Shown piece after piece: positions 40,413-53,200 of a stretch of DNA of 64,000 bases (its first letter is position 1; each line of letters starts with the position of its first letter). The position numbers and the translations under genes were made by a program. Where the stretch lies: assembly GCA_018697195.1 (NCBI GenBank), contig CM031859.1:55963207-56027206 (forward strand). Direction: 5' to 3'. This DNA comes from Certhia americana. Taxonomy: Eukaryota; Chordata; Aves; Passeriformes; Certhiidae. Under the pieces are notes generated by a model, which had not been told where the DNA came from, did not search any database, and saw only the letters and a list, made by a program, of their open reading frames with translations.

Positions 40413-40456
40413 TTAATAATAATAATAATAATAATAGTAATAATAATAATAATAAT
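40413..40456 (+). repeat. (TAA)n microsatellite
   Basis: About fourteen AAT/TAA units run through 40456 with one interruption (TAGTAA), preceded by TTATTATATTATTATT so that the left flank is partly complementary to the repeat. It is likely length-variable. The Asn-rich ORF over it (40376-40594) is a consequence of the repeat. Confidence 0.95.
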
Positions 40457-42391
40457 GCTGTCTGGGGAGTACCTTATATTATATCTGTTTTCCCTGCTTT
40501 ACACCCTTCTGCATGGCAGGGATGTAACAGTTTTCTTCTACAGATCCTCCCCCTCACCAAACAATCAATTCTGGGATGTGTCTTTTTCTTTTAAGTGTGT
40601 GTATGGGTGGATGTCTTTACAAATAGCAGTCTTCTGTTATTGTAGGGACAAGTTTCTTTTCCCCCAGATTCTAACTCAGAACAGATAAACTTGTGCTTCT
40701 CCTCAAGGGAATGCTGAAATTCATCATCAGTCAACAAAACTGAAGTGACAGTGATTTCTGTACATTTAAAGGCATTGGTTACAGTTTTGCTGAGTCACAG
40801 CCAGAATGAGGAAAATGTTAACACAATGACTGGTGCAGTTCAGGGCTGGTGATGTAAAGAAATGCTATGATGCTTGAGAACATATATGTGCAAACTTACT
40901 GGTAGACCAGTTGATATAAGCAGACCTCCTAGAAGGAAAATAATGTTAGATCATAGATGCCCAACATAGTAAGCAAATAACTTTCAAGTAGTACATGAAG
41001 GGAAGTCCTGGCCACCATTGTGAAAGACACCAACTCATTAGTGGTGCAGAACTAGTGGTTCTGATTGCCAGGGCAGCAGGAGGGATAGAGGTGAAGAGCT
41101 GGCAGATGGAGCTGGATCCCACCTTATGTATGGGGGAAGGGAAGGATCCTGCGGTGTCAGAGTATGAGAGATGCTGTGAGAGTGAGTAGAAAAAGATGTG
41201 TGTCAGGAAAGGTGGAGCTGGGGGGAACAGAGACTTGCTTCTTGCCTGTGTACAGGAGCACTGCTGAGGGTGACTGACAACAACTGGTGCTCTCCCCTGT
41301 GCCACTGACCTTCTGGTGCCCAGGCAAAAGCCAGGAGAAAGGTTCACCTGCCTGTAACTTCCTTGTCACTGGTGCCCTCTTACCAACAGTCAGGTGAATT
41401 ACCTTCAAAGACAGGAGTTCCCATAATTTGTCCATGTATCTAATTCCTCCAACAATGGGTGGTTCTTCAGATAGGCTATTTTGTGTTACAGTGTTGTAAA
41501 GTTTGACCTTTAAACCTCTCTCATTCTTTCTGCAACAATGATCCTATATTATCAGTCAGTCCCCTTAAAACTCAGGGTATTTTGTCAGTCCACTGTAACG
41601 TTATTTTTAGCACAAGCAAACAGAAACCAGACAGACTCATGATCAGTCCTTTGGGGAAACGGAGGTAGAAGGATGAAGAGAGAGGAAGAGACTTCTCCTC
41701 TTGAAGATTTTTCCTGTTAGTCACAGTACTGAGGAAAAACAAACTCCATATGGAACAGATCATGTAAGGCCTTTAAAACATATTTGGAGAGACTGTACAG
41801 TTTCTTAAAGGAACTTGGAATAGTCTGTGGTTTGGGGTTTTGCTGTATTTCCCATTTGGGGATGTGTGTGCATTTTCATTTGTTTTAATTTGGACCGAGT
41901 TAAATGCATCAAGCAGTAGTTTGTTTTATTACTATCTTTCAAAGATCTATTCATAAAGGAAAAACATTCCCTGATTCCCCAAATGGGAAAGAGTTACAAA
42001 TGCTTTTCTCCCAGTAGTTTCATCAGAGAAGTTTTGCTGCCTTTTTTGCTTTTTTTTGCCTTTTTTTTTTCTTTTGACTTGCAAATGAAGGATAACTTTT
42101 TGTTCCCAGCACAAGGCCAGAGTGTAGTGTGCTGAGGCAAGGATATGTGCTCAGCTGGATGCTGAATTCAAACACGGAGTAGCTATGTAGTGCAGGAGAT
42201 CACAGCCAGTGGGCTGATTTTAATGGAGCTACTAAATCTCATCTGAAATTGCCCTTTTCCCACTTGCCCCCCTGACAAGTAACTTTTTAGAATACCATTC
42301 CAGAGTATTAACTGTGGAGTCTAGCTTTCTGTGATCTGCCTTTCCTGCCTGATAGGACAGTGATAGCTCAAAAGGAAATAGGAGTGGAGTG

Positions 42392-42622
42392 AGATTTACC
42401 CCCTGGTTGTAAGGTTCTTCACCCAGAGTGTGGTTGGACACTGGAACAGGTTCCCCAGAGAAGTGGTCACAGCACCAAGCCTGACAAGAGTTCAAGGAGC
42501 ATTTGCACAATGCTCTCAGGCACAGGGTGGGATTCCTGGGGCTGTGCTCTGCAGGACCAGGACTTGAACTTGATGTTCCTTGAGAGTCCCTTCCAACTCA
42601 CAATATTCTGTGATTCTGTGAT
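42392..42622 (+). mobile_element. CR1 LINE, short 3'-end fragment
   Basis: AGGTTCTTCACCCAGAG, GGACACTGGAACAGGTTCCC, GTGGTCACAGCACCAAGCC and GAGAGTCCCTTCCAACTC, ending in ATTCTGTGATTCTGTGAT, are the CR1 3' terminal landmarks. The copy is about 230 bp long and closely resembles the one near 16.3 kb, so both probably come from related subfamilies. It lies about 0.75 kb upstream of the main CpG island and may be a marker of unconstrained DNA there. Antisense ORFs at 42232-42510 and 42467-42649 overlap it and have no meaning. Confidence 0.92.
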
Positions 42623-43739
42623 AACTAGGCTGTAATTCTGCAATGTCAATAAATATCATGTGTAAGAATAGCTATTAAATACTTGAGGGGTTTTTTTTCT
42701 TGAAAAGGTAATATAGTCCCACTTACTAAGCACAAACTTTTGTTTTGAAATGTGGCCAAAATGAATTCATAAATGTGGTAATCTTTGAAAATTTAGCTCT
42801 GGTCTGAAGACTATTCAGTGTGCATACTGGGAAAGAGCTCTGGGTTTCTGAATCAATGTCAGAGACCCTGACCAAGATCTTTTGGTAGGTTCTGGGGGTT
42901 TTTCAGTTTCTTTGTTTGGGATTCCAGTGAGAACAGGTAAGATGAGGGCAAACACTGGAACTTCCTGCTTTTCCAAATTACTGCTGTAATGACTTGTTTT
43001 GACATCTGAAAAGTATGAGCAGTTCTAACCTCCCAATTTTTCTTGCATTCCACATGCTGTATACTAGCATGATTAGAGGGAGAAACTGTTATAGAACAAA
43101 AGCAATACGGCTTTACACACAAATGTGAAATACGGAATGAGGTTTTACAGGAAACTAGGGTTTTTGTTAGGGCTCAGAGGAATAAGGAGCACTGAACATG
43201 TATGAAGAATTCAGGCTTTGTTTAAGCCGTATTTTCTCTTTTGTGTGTGTCTTTTTAATCCATTCTTTTATAATGTTGTGTAACTTTAAACTCACCTTTC
43301 TAAAGAAGATGACCCAGCAGCCTTCCACGAGGCAGGTGTAGTTTCTAGCTACAACGTCTTGGAATTTGCTTTTTACGGGTCTGTATTTCGCGGCGGACTT
43401 GCCCCCTTCGCATTTTGGCAGTTTGGCGACTCATTTACAGAAGCTCTGTAAACTGAATTTCATACCTTTCAATACCTGTGAACTGAATTTCAGACCCGTG
43501 GTGGCGGAGAGGAGCCGATGGGCAGCTCGGCGAGGCGGGGATGGGGCTCGCAGCCGGGCGGAGAGGCTGTGACCTGACACTCGGGGGAGGGCAGGAGAGC
43601 ATAGCTCTTTTCTCTGCGTGAATACAGTAGCGGATCTTTTTTCTTTATTTCCCCCCCCCCCCCCCCCATTCCCTTTTCATCCCTTCTTCTTCCCGGGGCT
43701 GTAATCCAACTGCTCTCTTTGGCTCCATTCCAGAGACAA

Positions 43740-44146
43740 ATCCGAGTGGTTAATCTCTCTTCCCCCCCCTTTCCCAGCCTCGGGAGCTGGGGGGCGGCGG
43801 AGTAGGAGGGGAAGGAAAGTAGAGCAAGTACCAGCCCAGAGCCGGGCCAGGCCTCCCCGGGGAGGGGCTGAGGCAGCGGCTGGGCTGCGGGAGCTGCATG
43901 GAGGAGGGGAGTTTCACGGACTCCTCTGCCCGGCCGGGAGGAGGAGGAGGAAGTTTGGAGATTAAGCGGCTGCCCGGAGCCCGAGCGCACGGAGTGAGCC
44001 GGGGCGCGGCCACGGGCGCTGCGAGGGGGACAGCCGGCCGGCGGCGCTGAATGGGCTGTGGAGCGGGGTAGCCTCCCGCACTCGGCCCGCACCCCTGCGC
44101 CTGGATTTTCAGCGGGAGGAGGAGCGGTGGGCGAGGGCAGCAGACG
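43740..44146 (+). other. Candidate 5' untranslated first exon (start approximate)
   Basis: The 3' edge is set by the donor CAGACG|GTGAGA after 44146. An alternative donor, CTGCCG|GTGAGC, lies after 44160, 14 nt further on, so tandem donor use is possible. The 5' edge is only a guess, because CpG-island transcription starts are dispersed. The exon holds a 50-codon ORF from ATG 43898 to TGA 44048-44050, followed with no gap by a second ATG at 44051 (MGCGAG then stop at 44071). Both have T at -3 and G at +4, a mediocre start context, and look like upstream ORFs. Reading back from either donor in the frame that stays open through the 55921 candidate exon, a stop is met before any ATG. The exon is therefore inferred to be non-coding. 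Confidence 0.5.
43898..44050 (+). other. Upstream ORF, 50 codons, abutting a second 6-codon ORF
   Basis: ATG at 43898 opens a 50-codon frame rich in Gly, Arg and Ala that ends in TGA at 44048-44050. The next three bases are ATG (44051-44053), starting a six-codon ORF ending at 44071. The amino-acid composition is what GC-rich DNA gives by chance, and no domain is visible. If both lie in the 5' UTR they could dampen translation or allow reinitiation. Whether they are within the transcript depends on the unknown start site. Confidence 0.3.
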
Positions 44147-44152
44147 GTGAGA
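44147..44152 (+). other. Candidate splice donor of first exon (with alternative at 44161)
   Basis: CAGACG|GTGAGA matches the vertebrate donor consensus at positions +1 to +5. A second donor, CCG|GTGAGC, starts at 44161. Both sit near the downstream side of the CpG island, where the first donor of an island-driven gene is usually found. Confidence 0.5.
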
Positions 44153-44172
44153 GGCTGCCGGTGAGCGCTGCC

Positions 44173-44208
44173 GGGGGCTTTGTTCGGTGGGGCGCTCCGG
44201 GGAGGGGG
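44173..44208 (+). other. Potential G-quadruplex at start of first intron
   Basis: Four runs of at least four G (44173-44177, 44189-44192, 44199-44202, 44204-44208) are separated by loops of 11, 6 and 1 nt. The segment lies just past the candidate first-exon donors, on the non-template strand for rightward transcription. G-rich runs at this place are common in vertebrate CpG-island genes. The first loop is long, so stability is uncertain. Confidence 0.35.
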
Positions 44209-47200
44209 CGGTGGCGCTCGGCTCGGCTCGGTGTGGGCGGTGTACCCGGTGTCCCGCAGCCCCGAAACCGTGCCGGGGGCTCCGCAGGGGAGCGGGCGTT
44301 CTGTGAGCGCAGCCTTTGTGCGCTGCCCGCCGCAGGCACCGTGCGCCGGGCTCCCACCGCGGCCGCCGCAGCGCTTTGTGCTCCGCCGGAGCCCAGGGCA
44401 GCCTGGCCGAGCTGCGCCGGCTCAGCCCGAGCCTGCGGGGTTCATCGAGTTTCTTCGGCGAGGGAGGAGGTATTTGTTTTAAAATACGATAAAATTCTAT
44501 AGCGCTTTGTGGGGATGCTTTAGCAATCCCCCAAACCCCATCCTCTTTTTTTTTTTTTTTAATGTTTTAAAGTTAATGGGATTGTGATTATGTATGGCCT
44601 GAAGAGGTTTGAAAATATGATTGATCAATTGTTAAGTAGCAGGAGCTTTGATTCTGTGGCAGTGGAGCAGAACTGCCCTATAGGACCCTGGATGCATTTC
44701 CCCGTATCCTGCACTCGTCTCTTCACTCGTCTCTTCCCGGCTTTGCGGGTCGTGTGTCCCAGTCCCTCTTGCTGAAGGAGAAGCCCTTCAGATCCTACGC
44801 TTCACTTAGCACTGACAGACCTGAGGCACTCGTTTCCTTCACGAGCTACACTGCTCCAAGTGTGAGGGGAAGGGACCTGAAACTGACGAACTTTCAGCTG
44901 GTTTCCAATACGGTCTCTTTTAGTTAGCTTTTCACCTCCTTTGATTCTTAATTGGCAGACACAGAAAGAGCTGTGGCCTTGCTTTTTTTCTTTTAATGTT
45001 TGGTGGTACTTTACAAGTTTTGTAACTCTGCCTAGAGAACCTGATGAATTATAGGTGTTTTGAAAGCTGTGTAATAAGAGCCTACTAATAGTCATCTTTT
45101 GCTACTGTTTCATTCTTGGAGGGAGCAGTCTTTGCTGCTGGAGAGTTGCAGTTCAAATTTCCACAAGCGTTTGTTGCCCGTGCCACTAGCTAAATTTATA
45201 AAGGAATCCTGTTAGCTTGTGTGAAGCTAAATCTGGCTGTAGCAGCTCCTGACTGTACAATTCACTGTGGCTGGCAAGGCACAATATATAACTTCCTTGA
45301 GATTTATTTTTAGGGTTTTTTTTCCCCTGGTGTGTGTGGGGCACGTAGTTGTTATGATTTGGGGAACTCTTCACCAATGTGTGTGTGGGTGCTTTGGGAT
45401 GAAAACATAAGAGTTATGCTAAGGTTAGGAAATGTATTAATAGAGTGCTTGTCTTGAAAATATGAGAAGGCAGTTTGAGATTGGCCTCTTAATGAATATT
45501 GGTATTGTTCTCAGGTCCATGCAGATGCTTAGCTATTAAACTTGGACTCTGCTTCTGCTCTGTGTTCTCAGCTGGCAAGCTAGAAATGGTGCAAAACACT
45601 CTGATAAAAGGTTCAGTTTGAAATGGGTTCATTTACTGGAATGCTGGCTGTTTCTCACAGACCTAGAGAGCCCTAAGCAAACAACGTCGACCTGTGGCCA
45701 CGCAACTTAGTGCATCTCTGCAAAGGCATGCTATGATTCTAATACTAGGTGTTAAGGTGTCACTTTTCTTGGTTTTTCTTTTGATTTTCAAAAAAAAAGA
45801 TAAAGGAAATCAAATAGGTGTGTAGCCAAATCACTTTGCAATTTATAGTCTTACTTGATAACATCTTGCAAAGACAGCAGTGACTTGATTTTTAAGTGGA
45901 AATCTTCAAGTAGTGAACCTAGGTTGTTGGCAGCTCTCATCATTTCAGGACATCTGCTAATGTGTTCTTCTTCCTTGGGCAGGATGTGAGACTGCAAATT
46001 AACTGTCTAGAGGCATACTTTGAGACTAAAGCGTTTGATTGTGAGGCCTTGGAAAAAGGTAGAAAGGGTTTGGAGCTAACTAACTGAATGCTTGGTACCT
46101 TCCTGTGAGGAAGTGGGGTGTTTTTATCTAGGTAGGGTTTTTTTATGGGTTTGTGTTTTGGGTTTCTTGGAAGTTTTGTTTTGTTATTTTGTTTTTAACC
46201 TTTGTTGTGACCTAAGAAGTTAAAGCTAGAAGGGAAGTGAAAATGTCTGCTTACTTTTCTAGTAAGTGTCAAGTTTGTGTACTTTTTGCTACTGTTATTT
46301 GTGTAGGTTGGTGTGTTTCAACGTTTCATCTACAGTCTTTCATGTGGCACCAGTGATAGCATTTTTGTGAAGTCATTTGAAGGAGTATGCATGTTTGAAA
46401 GCCTCCTTGTGTGCATTTATTTGGATTGGGTCGTTGTATACCTGTTGTCCTCTGCCTTTCACATGCTTGTGATTTCTTGGCTCCCATTCAGGAAAGGCTT
46501 ATTAAAGCCTTGCTAACCCGATAGGGCTGTAGCAACTGACAAAGGCATTTACTCGAAGTAGTGCTTTATTGTCTTTGAATGCAAACTCAGCAGTGCAAAG
46601 CTGGTCTGTTTCTCTAACCATAGAACACTAACAGAACAGTAATTTGACATTGACTTCTGTCATTTTATCTTGCTTTGTGGTAGCATCACCCATACAACTT
46701 TTAGGCTCTGGTGAGTACTTCTGAGATCAACCAAAATGGGGAAATCAAGAGCACAGTTAGAAAATCTGCTTAGTAATTTTAGTTCTTAGTAAATTTAGTT
46801 CAAAATTACTAATTTTGAAGAGTAGATACACAGATTAGCCTGAGATACTGCTACTGAAAAAAAGTTTCGGTACAGAGGAGTCATATCTAAAATTGCCACT
46901 GAAAAAGGCCAATACTAAACCAAAGCAATTCATAGGGAAAGATACTACAGAATGGATGGAGCTTTTTTATTTTATCTCTTAATTTTTTTAAGAAGTTCAA
47001 AATAACAATATTTTAACAGATACTTAATACAGTTGTTAAAGTATGCCGAAGACCCATTCAGCTGTTGATTTTTACTTTTTTATTCATTTTCTTGCTTGTT
47101 TATTCATTTTCTCATGCTTGGTTGCCATTCCAGCAATTGCCAGACATCACGAAGTTTCTACCACCCAAGCCAGAGCTGAAACTCTTGGTCTTGGGAGCAT

Positions 47201-50200
47201 GGGGTTATGAAGAAGAGGTACCACATTTCTGGGTGGCAGCATGGCCCTGTCATGTACCCCAGCTCCATAGGGTCAGATGTGCCAAATCAGGAAATAATGT
47301 GCATGTCCAAGCTGATGAAGGGAGCCATTTGTAGGCTCCATTTAGAAATGTTACTCAGATTAGACACATATAAAGCTGTGGCAGTTATAAATTAGAACAA
47401 AAGAATTAATCTGATATGCATTCCCTTTTGCTTTCAGTCGTATTGAGAAGGAAGGTTGTGGTGTTAAACAAACACGTCTTATTGACACATTAAATTACTT
47501 ATGGCTTTAAGTTACTTTGCCATATATCTCTTAATCGCCAAATATAATGCACAGATATTTAGCTAGAATATACAATAGAAGATAGGATAATAAAATATGA
47601 AAAAATGCAAGTTAATAGTGTAATGTCTGCTGAAGATATTTGGAGAGATGGTGATCCTCTTTTAAGAAACTGGAATTTTTTCTGGTGGAGACAGTGAGGA
47701 TGTCTTACTACTACTTACTCTAAACGACTTTCTGCTTCTATAGAGTTAAGAGGGGGAGGTGGGGGAAAAGAATTTTTGCAGGCCTCAGCAAAGATTGGAA
47801 TGGTCAAAAGGCTTGCAGAACTGTTGCTGAATGATTAATTCTGAGAACTTGCATTACTGTCACTGCACATAAAATGTTTTAGCTAGTAGGACTGTCAATG
47901 AGAAAAAACATGGAAGAAAGTGCTATTCTTGTAAACTTAGGATGTAATGTATGTGGAGCCTAGAATTTCCCTCCACTTTAGAAAAGCCTCACACACCACA
48001 GTGAGTGGTGGAACCACAAAACTGGCCTGGGAACAGGAGTAAAGAGAATGAAGTGTAAAGTCAAACTTAGTACAATGGCAACAGTTACAATTTTAAGTAT
48101 AGGAGTCTTTTATATACATGTGGCTAAGAATGCAAGAGATGAATGTGAACACATTGAATAATAACTAAAAGTATCAGTATAGCCTTTTGGTATTCATTAA
48201 TTTTCAAAAAAGTGTGTACAAACTATCTCTTAGCATTTAAAGTTTCCCAAATCACTTTAAGGATGTAAACTTGTTAGGTTGGGGGTTTTTTTAGTTATGA
48301 TTGTTGTATCAAATAGGTTAGTCTATCCTGATTCACCAAAAGTTGAGTTTATATGAACTTAGCCTAAAATAGGTTTAAGCATGAACTTGATTACAAATGT
48401 AGGAAAAGAAAGGGGCCTAGACTGGGGAAGGAAATAGAGGGGAAAACTGCTTAGACTTATCAAGGAGGCCTGAAAGAAGCAGTTGTCCAAGCAAAGTTAC
48501 AATCTCTTAAACCCACTGTCTTCTCTTGACTGGGGTGCCTTCTGAAGCAGTGGGAGGGGTCACCACCTGTGTTTTCACTAATCACAATGCAGAGCATTGC
48601 TGCGAAAACACAAAGCAAGGTGATAGTTTGGAAATTTATCTGTAAGGGTGACTTCATGCATTTGACTTGACTCTTTTCTTCCTTCCTTCCTTCCTTAACA
48701 TGTGCTCCACTAGTTCTGCTTTCTAATGGGACCATGATGATTATACTAGTGGAGGCTGCATGGGTTTTTTATAAGTGTGGTGAACAGGTGTAAATTGGGC
48801 TGGCAGAAGTTTCCCTTGTAAACTTTAGACTGAAGCAGTGCTAATTAGCTTTGATTCCTATAAGTCTTGCTTGCCTGGTCTGAGTTTCAGGCTGGAAGTG
48901 GTGCCAAGCCTCTTCCTGTAAGCATACATTCTGTAGAAACTTGCATGAGAGCCCTGCCCAGATGTTTTAAAACCTAACTTAATGAATTTATATATTTAAA
49001 TATCTGAACCTTCATATTCATTCAGCTGTTTCAGGATCACGTTCCAAGCACTGGTATCATTCAGCTACTGTTTTCTGCTGATAAGATGTATGCTTCCTTT
49101 CACTGGAAATACAGAGCAGAAATAAAAAGTGTCATGGGTACAGTGATTGAATCACCTGTTTATTTGCTTGCTCACAGCCATTGGAGATAAAACCTTGGTA
49201 CCTAGCTTGGGAAGGAGATGGCTGTTTGGGTTGTCATAAGGAGCAGTGTTGGGGACAGTGAAACAGACAGTTTCTTTTCTTGGTCATGGCTGACGTCTTC
49301 CAGCATTGTCATCTGGGTGTGGGTTTCAAGGTCAGCTTCTGCTGCTTTTAATTTGCCCTCATAAGGAGTCTCTGTCTCCTAGATTTAGTGCATAGGCTCT
49401 AGTGCTTGTACTTTCTCCCTTGTGTTATGCAAAGTTACCTGTAAACACAGGCAAGTTTTCCTCCCTAAACCCCTGCAAACTCTGGTTTGTTAAAGTATTT
49501 ACTGATGTTTACCCTCATGTGTGTCCCCTAAGGTTAGATACCTGTCAGCTGCAGCTTCATTGTGATTTCTACATACCAAAATCAATGTGCTGTTTGGGGG
49601 TTTTCCTTTTGTTTTTTTTTTCCTTTTTCTGTATTTGCATTGCCTACTCCTGTGAGTCCAGATCCATCCGTAGCTGAGGTGGTCCCAACACACTTCAGAA
49701 AGGCAGTGGCAGAACGAGATGCTTTCTGCTGCTGCCACTGATCTGTAGTACTTCAGTATAAAGTAACATAGTGCCTTGTGTCCTTGATGTCTGATATGGG
49801 GGAAAAATGATAGTTTCTTCTTTGTAAATAATTTTGAAAATAGGTGAGATGAAGAACTACTTATTTGCATGTCAGTAATCTTTATCACTTCAGTATTTAC
49901 AGAGCTTTCCACTTACTGTTTTAAACTGAAACCAAATTAACAGCAGAAACCTGGGTTTGGCTTACAAGCAGTATTGGTGCTGTCAAGATGACCATTCTTC
50001 GTACTCAAGTGCTTATGAAGCTTTCTCACTGTTTACTCTCCAGTTCCTTCTCACTATTCTGATAACATGCCTCATGAGGTTGCTCAGAGAGCTGTCACAC
50101 CTTAGTGTCTGAGTGATGTCATCACAGACTTCAGTTCCTTGTAGAAACACTAATTCTCTGAAAAATTTTAGCCTATCTGAATGGTAGACAAAGATGTATT

Positions 50201-53200
50201 TAACAATAAATCATTATTGAATTTGTAGAGGTAGTTTGCCTTCCCTCATACTCTACTAGCATGTGATTTGTAACACCTTTCTGTCAGTCTTTTCTGGTAA
50301 TTGTCAGTCTCTCCCACGTTGGATGAATCTGAAGTCATAGATCTCTGATTTGCTTTATCTTGGTCGTTCTGTGCTCCTCCTGCCTTGAAGAGGTTGCTGT
50401 CTGTGTCCTGCTGCCAGACAGGACCACTTAGCCCAGTCCTCACTGGATGTAGCCTCTGAGAATCCTTGCCTTAGGTTGGTTATACTGTGAAGGCTCTTCT
50501 GCCCTATGGTATGAGGAGATTGCCTCTAGTATCTCCTTCTCCTGAGCTTGAACTCATTTAATCTTCTGAGTTTTTCACAGATTTTTGGGGCAAAGCTGCT
50601 GACTTACTTTCTTAAACTCTACCTGCAGTACCAAGCATCAGGCACAGTGTAGATGTTTTGGTAAACCACTCTAGAGTACTGTGATCTGTTATTAAGTGAA
50701 AGTAAGTAATTTATGAGGGCATTAATGACCGTTTACTCTCCAAGGTTTCTTTCTGATACATAGTGCAGTATATTGGCATGCTTGTGCTCCTCCATTGCTT
50801 TAGATGACATGGTTCCTAAATTGGTATTGGAGATATCTATGCTAGGAGAAGCAGTGCTAGGCAAATTTCTCAGGGAAAGAGGACAAATTTTCTGCGGACA
50901 TTTCCTTCAGGAATTGCTTTCCATTTTCTTAGAGCCTGCCAGAAGGGAAATGCAGACCAGAGCATTAAGAAAACCCCACTTTTCTCTTGGTGTGAAGGAC
51001 AGAGCAGTTTGGTAAGGCACAAGCCATGCTGTGCAGATTTTACAGCTGATCTGTGTTCTTATTTATCCTGGTGATCTCAGTTACTGCAGTTTGCACTTTG
51101 CTGCTTCACCTGCTCTCCTTGGCAGTGCGGCCTGTTCCCAACACAGGTGTGCTTCCTCAGGGCTCATGGCTGTGCACGCTGACAGTGTCACTTGTGTTCT
51201 TCATCTTAGAGCTAGGCTGTCCTGCTGCTGCCATGCACACTGCAGATCCAAAAGGAACCATGTTGAAGAGGTTCTTTCCTGCAGCCCTGCAGCAGAGGAT
51301 CCTGCTGATAAACAACCTCTGTTCTCAAACACAGATTTGGCTCTTGCACTCCTCAGGCCCCTTCAAAACAGTTTGTTCATCCAAAGCACAGAATAGCTGC
51401 TGACTCGGACTCCCACAAGGTCAAAGCAAGGAGAATAGGTGATTTTTTTTTTCCTGCTGTTTTGGTGAAGCAGTGATGTGATTGGGACCTGTGATATGCA
51501 CAGCTGGGGTATGGAGGAGAAAGGTTTTGCTGTTTGGGTAGGATAGGAGCTGTGTCTGTTTTTCAAGGAAGAATTCTGAAAAAACAAAACCATGATGATC
51601 TCATTTGTTCTCTTCAGAAGAAAAGCTGGTCATCAGCCTTTGTCACTGAAGATCTGTTGCTTGTGAGTCTCTTTCATCTCAAGGGGACAGTGATGACATA
51701 CATACCTGATGGATGCACCTGCCCACCCTGGCTGTGTGCATCATGCAGCTCTTGGAGCTTCCACAGTGGTCTGGATGTTAGGGCCATCTGGATGCTTCTT
51801 CATTGCTGCTGTCTTGTAGCGATGAGGAGTCTGCACACTAAATGTTACAGGTTTTTTTCCCTTTTGCTCTTTAAATCAACGTCAGTGTTGCACAAAGAGT
51901 TCTTTCAATGCTTAATAGAGGACCAGTGATGCCCATCTGATGATGATTTCAGGAAAATGTACTGGGGTGGTTCCTTTTATTTGTTATTTATAAATATTGA
52001 GTCATATCAGGGGTGATTAGTTCTAGTGTCTGGATCACAGTTACTTGTCTATGCCCATACTTGCCCAATGCTGACTTCTTTCCTGGGGACAGTTTGACAT
52101 CATACCAGGGATGGACTGGAGGAGTTCTGGCAAAGACTCACTCAGCTGTTGACCTTGTCATGCAACTCACCTTTGTGCTGTTCACTGTTGTGGATGGGTT
52201 AAGTGAAAGAAACTCCAGGAGCGCTGCATGAACTTAGTCCATGAAATTAGCATAAAATGTCTGGGAAAGCTCTCAACTGATTGCATGTGGAATAAATCAA
52301 TTTGCTTGGGATGTGGCACATTTTCCGTCTGTTAATTGGTTATGTCGTGCAACAAGAAGGTGCTACAGTATGTGGTCTTCCTGTAAAAGCAAGCTGCATT
52401 CCTCCACCAGAAAAGTTGAGCTTTAGGAACTGGCACATAGCTCAGTAAGTGTCATGTCAAATAAATTTTTACTTTAGTCCTTCTCACTGGTGATTAAATC
52501 TGCACAATGGTTTGCTGTCTAGCACATGTGAGCATCTACAAAGAATTTTATTCTGAGCTTTTCTTAGAGGGTCAGTATGTGAAATTGTTTGGCAAGAGTA
52601 TTTGTTTTAAAATGCTACAGTATGTGTTGACACAATTTTATTATGTCCAATACACAATATAATCCAAGTTGTAAGGATGAATTTGTATGGATGTGAGGTG
52701 TGGTTGGGGACTAGGTGAAAGCAGGAATGTCAATGAATGGAATGAACGACTTGATATCCTACTTGGAATTGAAGCAAATTCCCACTTATAAGTTTGTGGA
52801 ACACAATTAAATGTAATTGGGTGGCTCTGGTGTACTGTGGTCTTTTAGCCTGGATCAAACAGAATAACAAAATTCTTTAAAAGCAGAGATTTCAAAGCTC
52901 AGAACTCATGATTTGAAGGAACCTGTTAAATGGACTGAAGTGATAATGTTAGCTTTCACCACACTGAGAGTGTCTAGAACACAAGGGTTATGTGTCATTT
53001 GTACTTTTTAAGGAAACTGAGGTGAAGATAATCTCAATGACACCTTAGGAATAAAGTAAAGCACCCGTCCTCTTACTGAAAATTATTTTGGTTGCATGTA
53101 CAGTATACCTGAAAGGAGGACCTTAATTTTTCTGCATTTTGAAAGATAGTTTTCAAGCTTCTGGGCTTTTAATTTAATATTATATTGAGAACTCCAAGTT

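Larger units (their letters stand above)
21631..42391. other. Long non-coding stretch with scattered small elements
   Basis: About 20.8 kb without a supported gene. Contents are the palindromic TAAT-rich element at 27.4 kb, possible MIR remnants at 28.1 and 31.7 kb, the 25-bp duplication at 34.65 kb, a small inverted repeat AATTAG-T-CTAATT at 38594-38606, two weak microexon candidates and the (TAA)n microsatellite. ORFs up to about 134 codons appear to be chance. Confidence 0.6.
43370..44470 (+). promoter_or_regulatory. Large CpG island, probable promoter and first-exon region
   Basis: This is the strongest functional signal in the window. GC content and CpG frequency rise abruptly out of AT-rich, CpG-poor surroundings and stay high for about 1.1 kb, then fall again before 44,500. 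No TATA box is evident, which is normal for CpG-island promoters. The plus strand carries two good splice donors near 44,147 and 44,161, so transcription to the right is the simplest reading. Divergent transcription to the left is also possible and cannot be excluded. The island contains a 17-base C run (43651-43667) and several G-rich runs. No recognisable protein is encoded in it, so the first exon is probably 5' untranslated. The gene it serves was not identified. Confidence 0.85.

Noticed and set aside
40376..40594. Asn-rich ORF
   Set aside because: Produced by translation of the (TAA)n microsatellite.
43490..44092. 200-codon minus-strand ORF across the main CpG island
   Set aside because: GC-rich DNA has few stops. 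The predicted protein is a low-complexity mix of Pro, Arg, Ser and Gly with no domain, and it lies antisense to the probable first exon.
47132..47217. Possible exon between CCATTCCAG and GAG|GTACC with an open frame
   Set aside because: The pyrimidine tract is weak and the donor is non-consensus at +4 to +6. Kept only as a remark in the intron entry.
51031..51403. Overlapping 121- and 116-codon ORFs, one with a hydrophobic N-terminus like a signal peptide
   Set aside because: Two frames of the same C-rich segment are open at once, which argues for composition and not coding. No domain or splice context was found.
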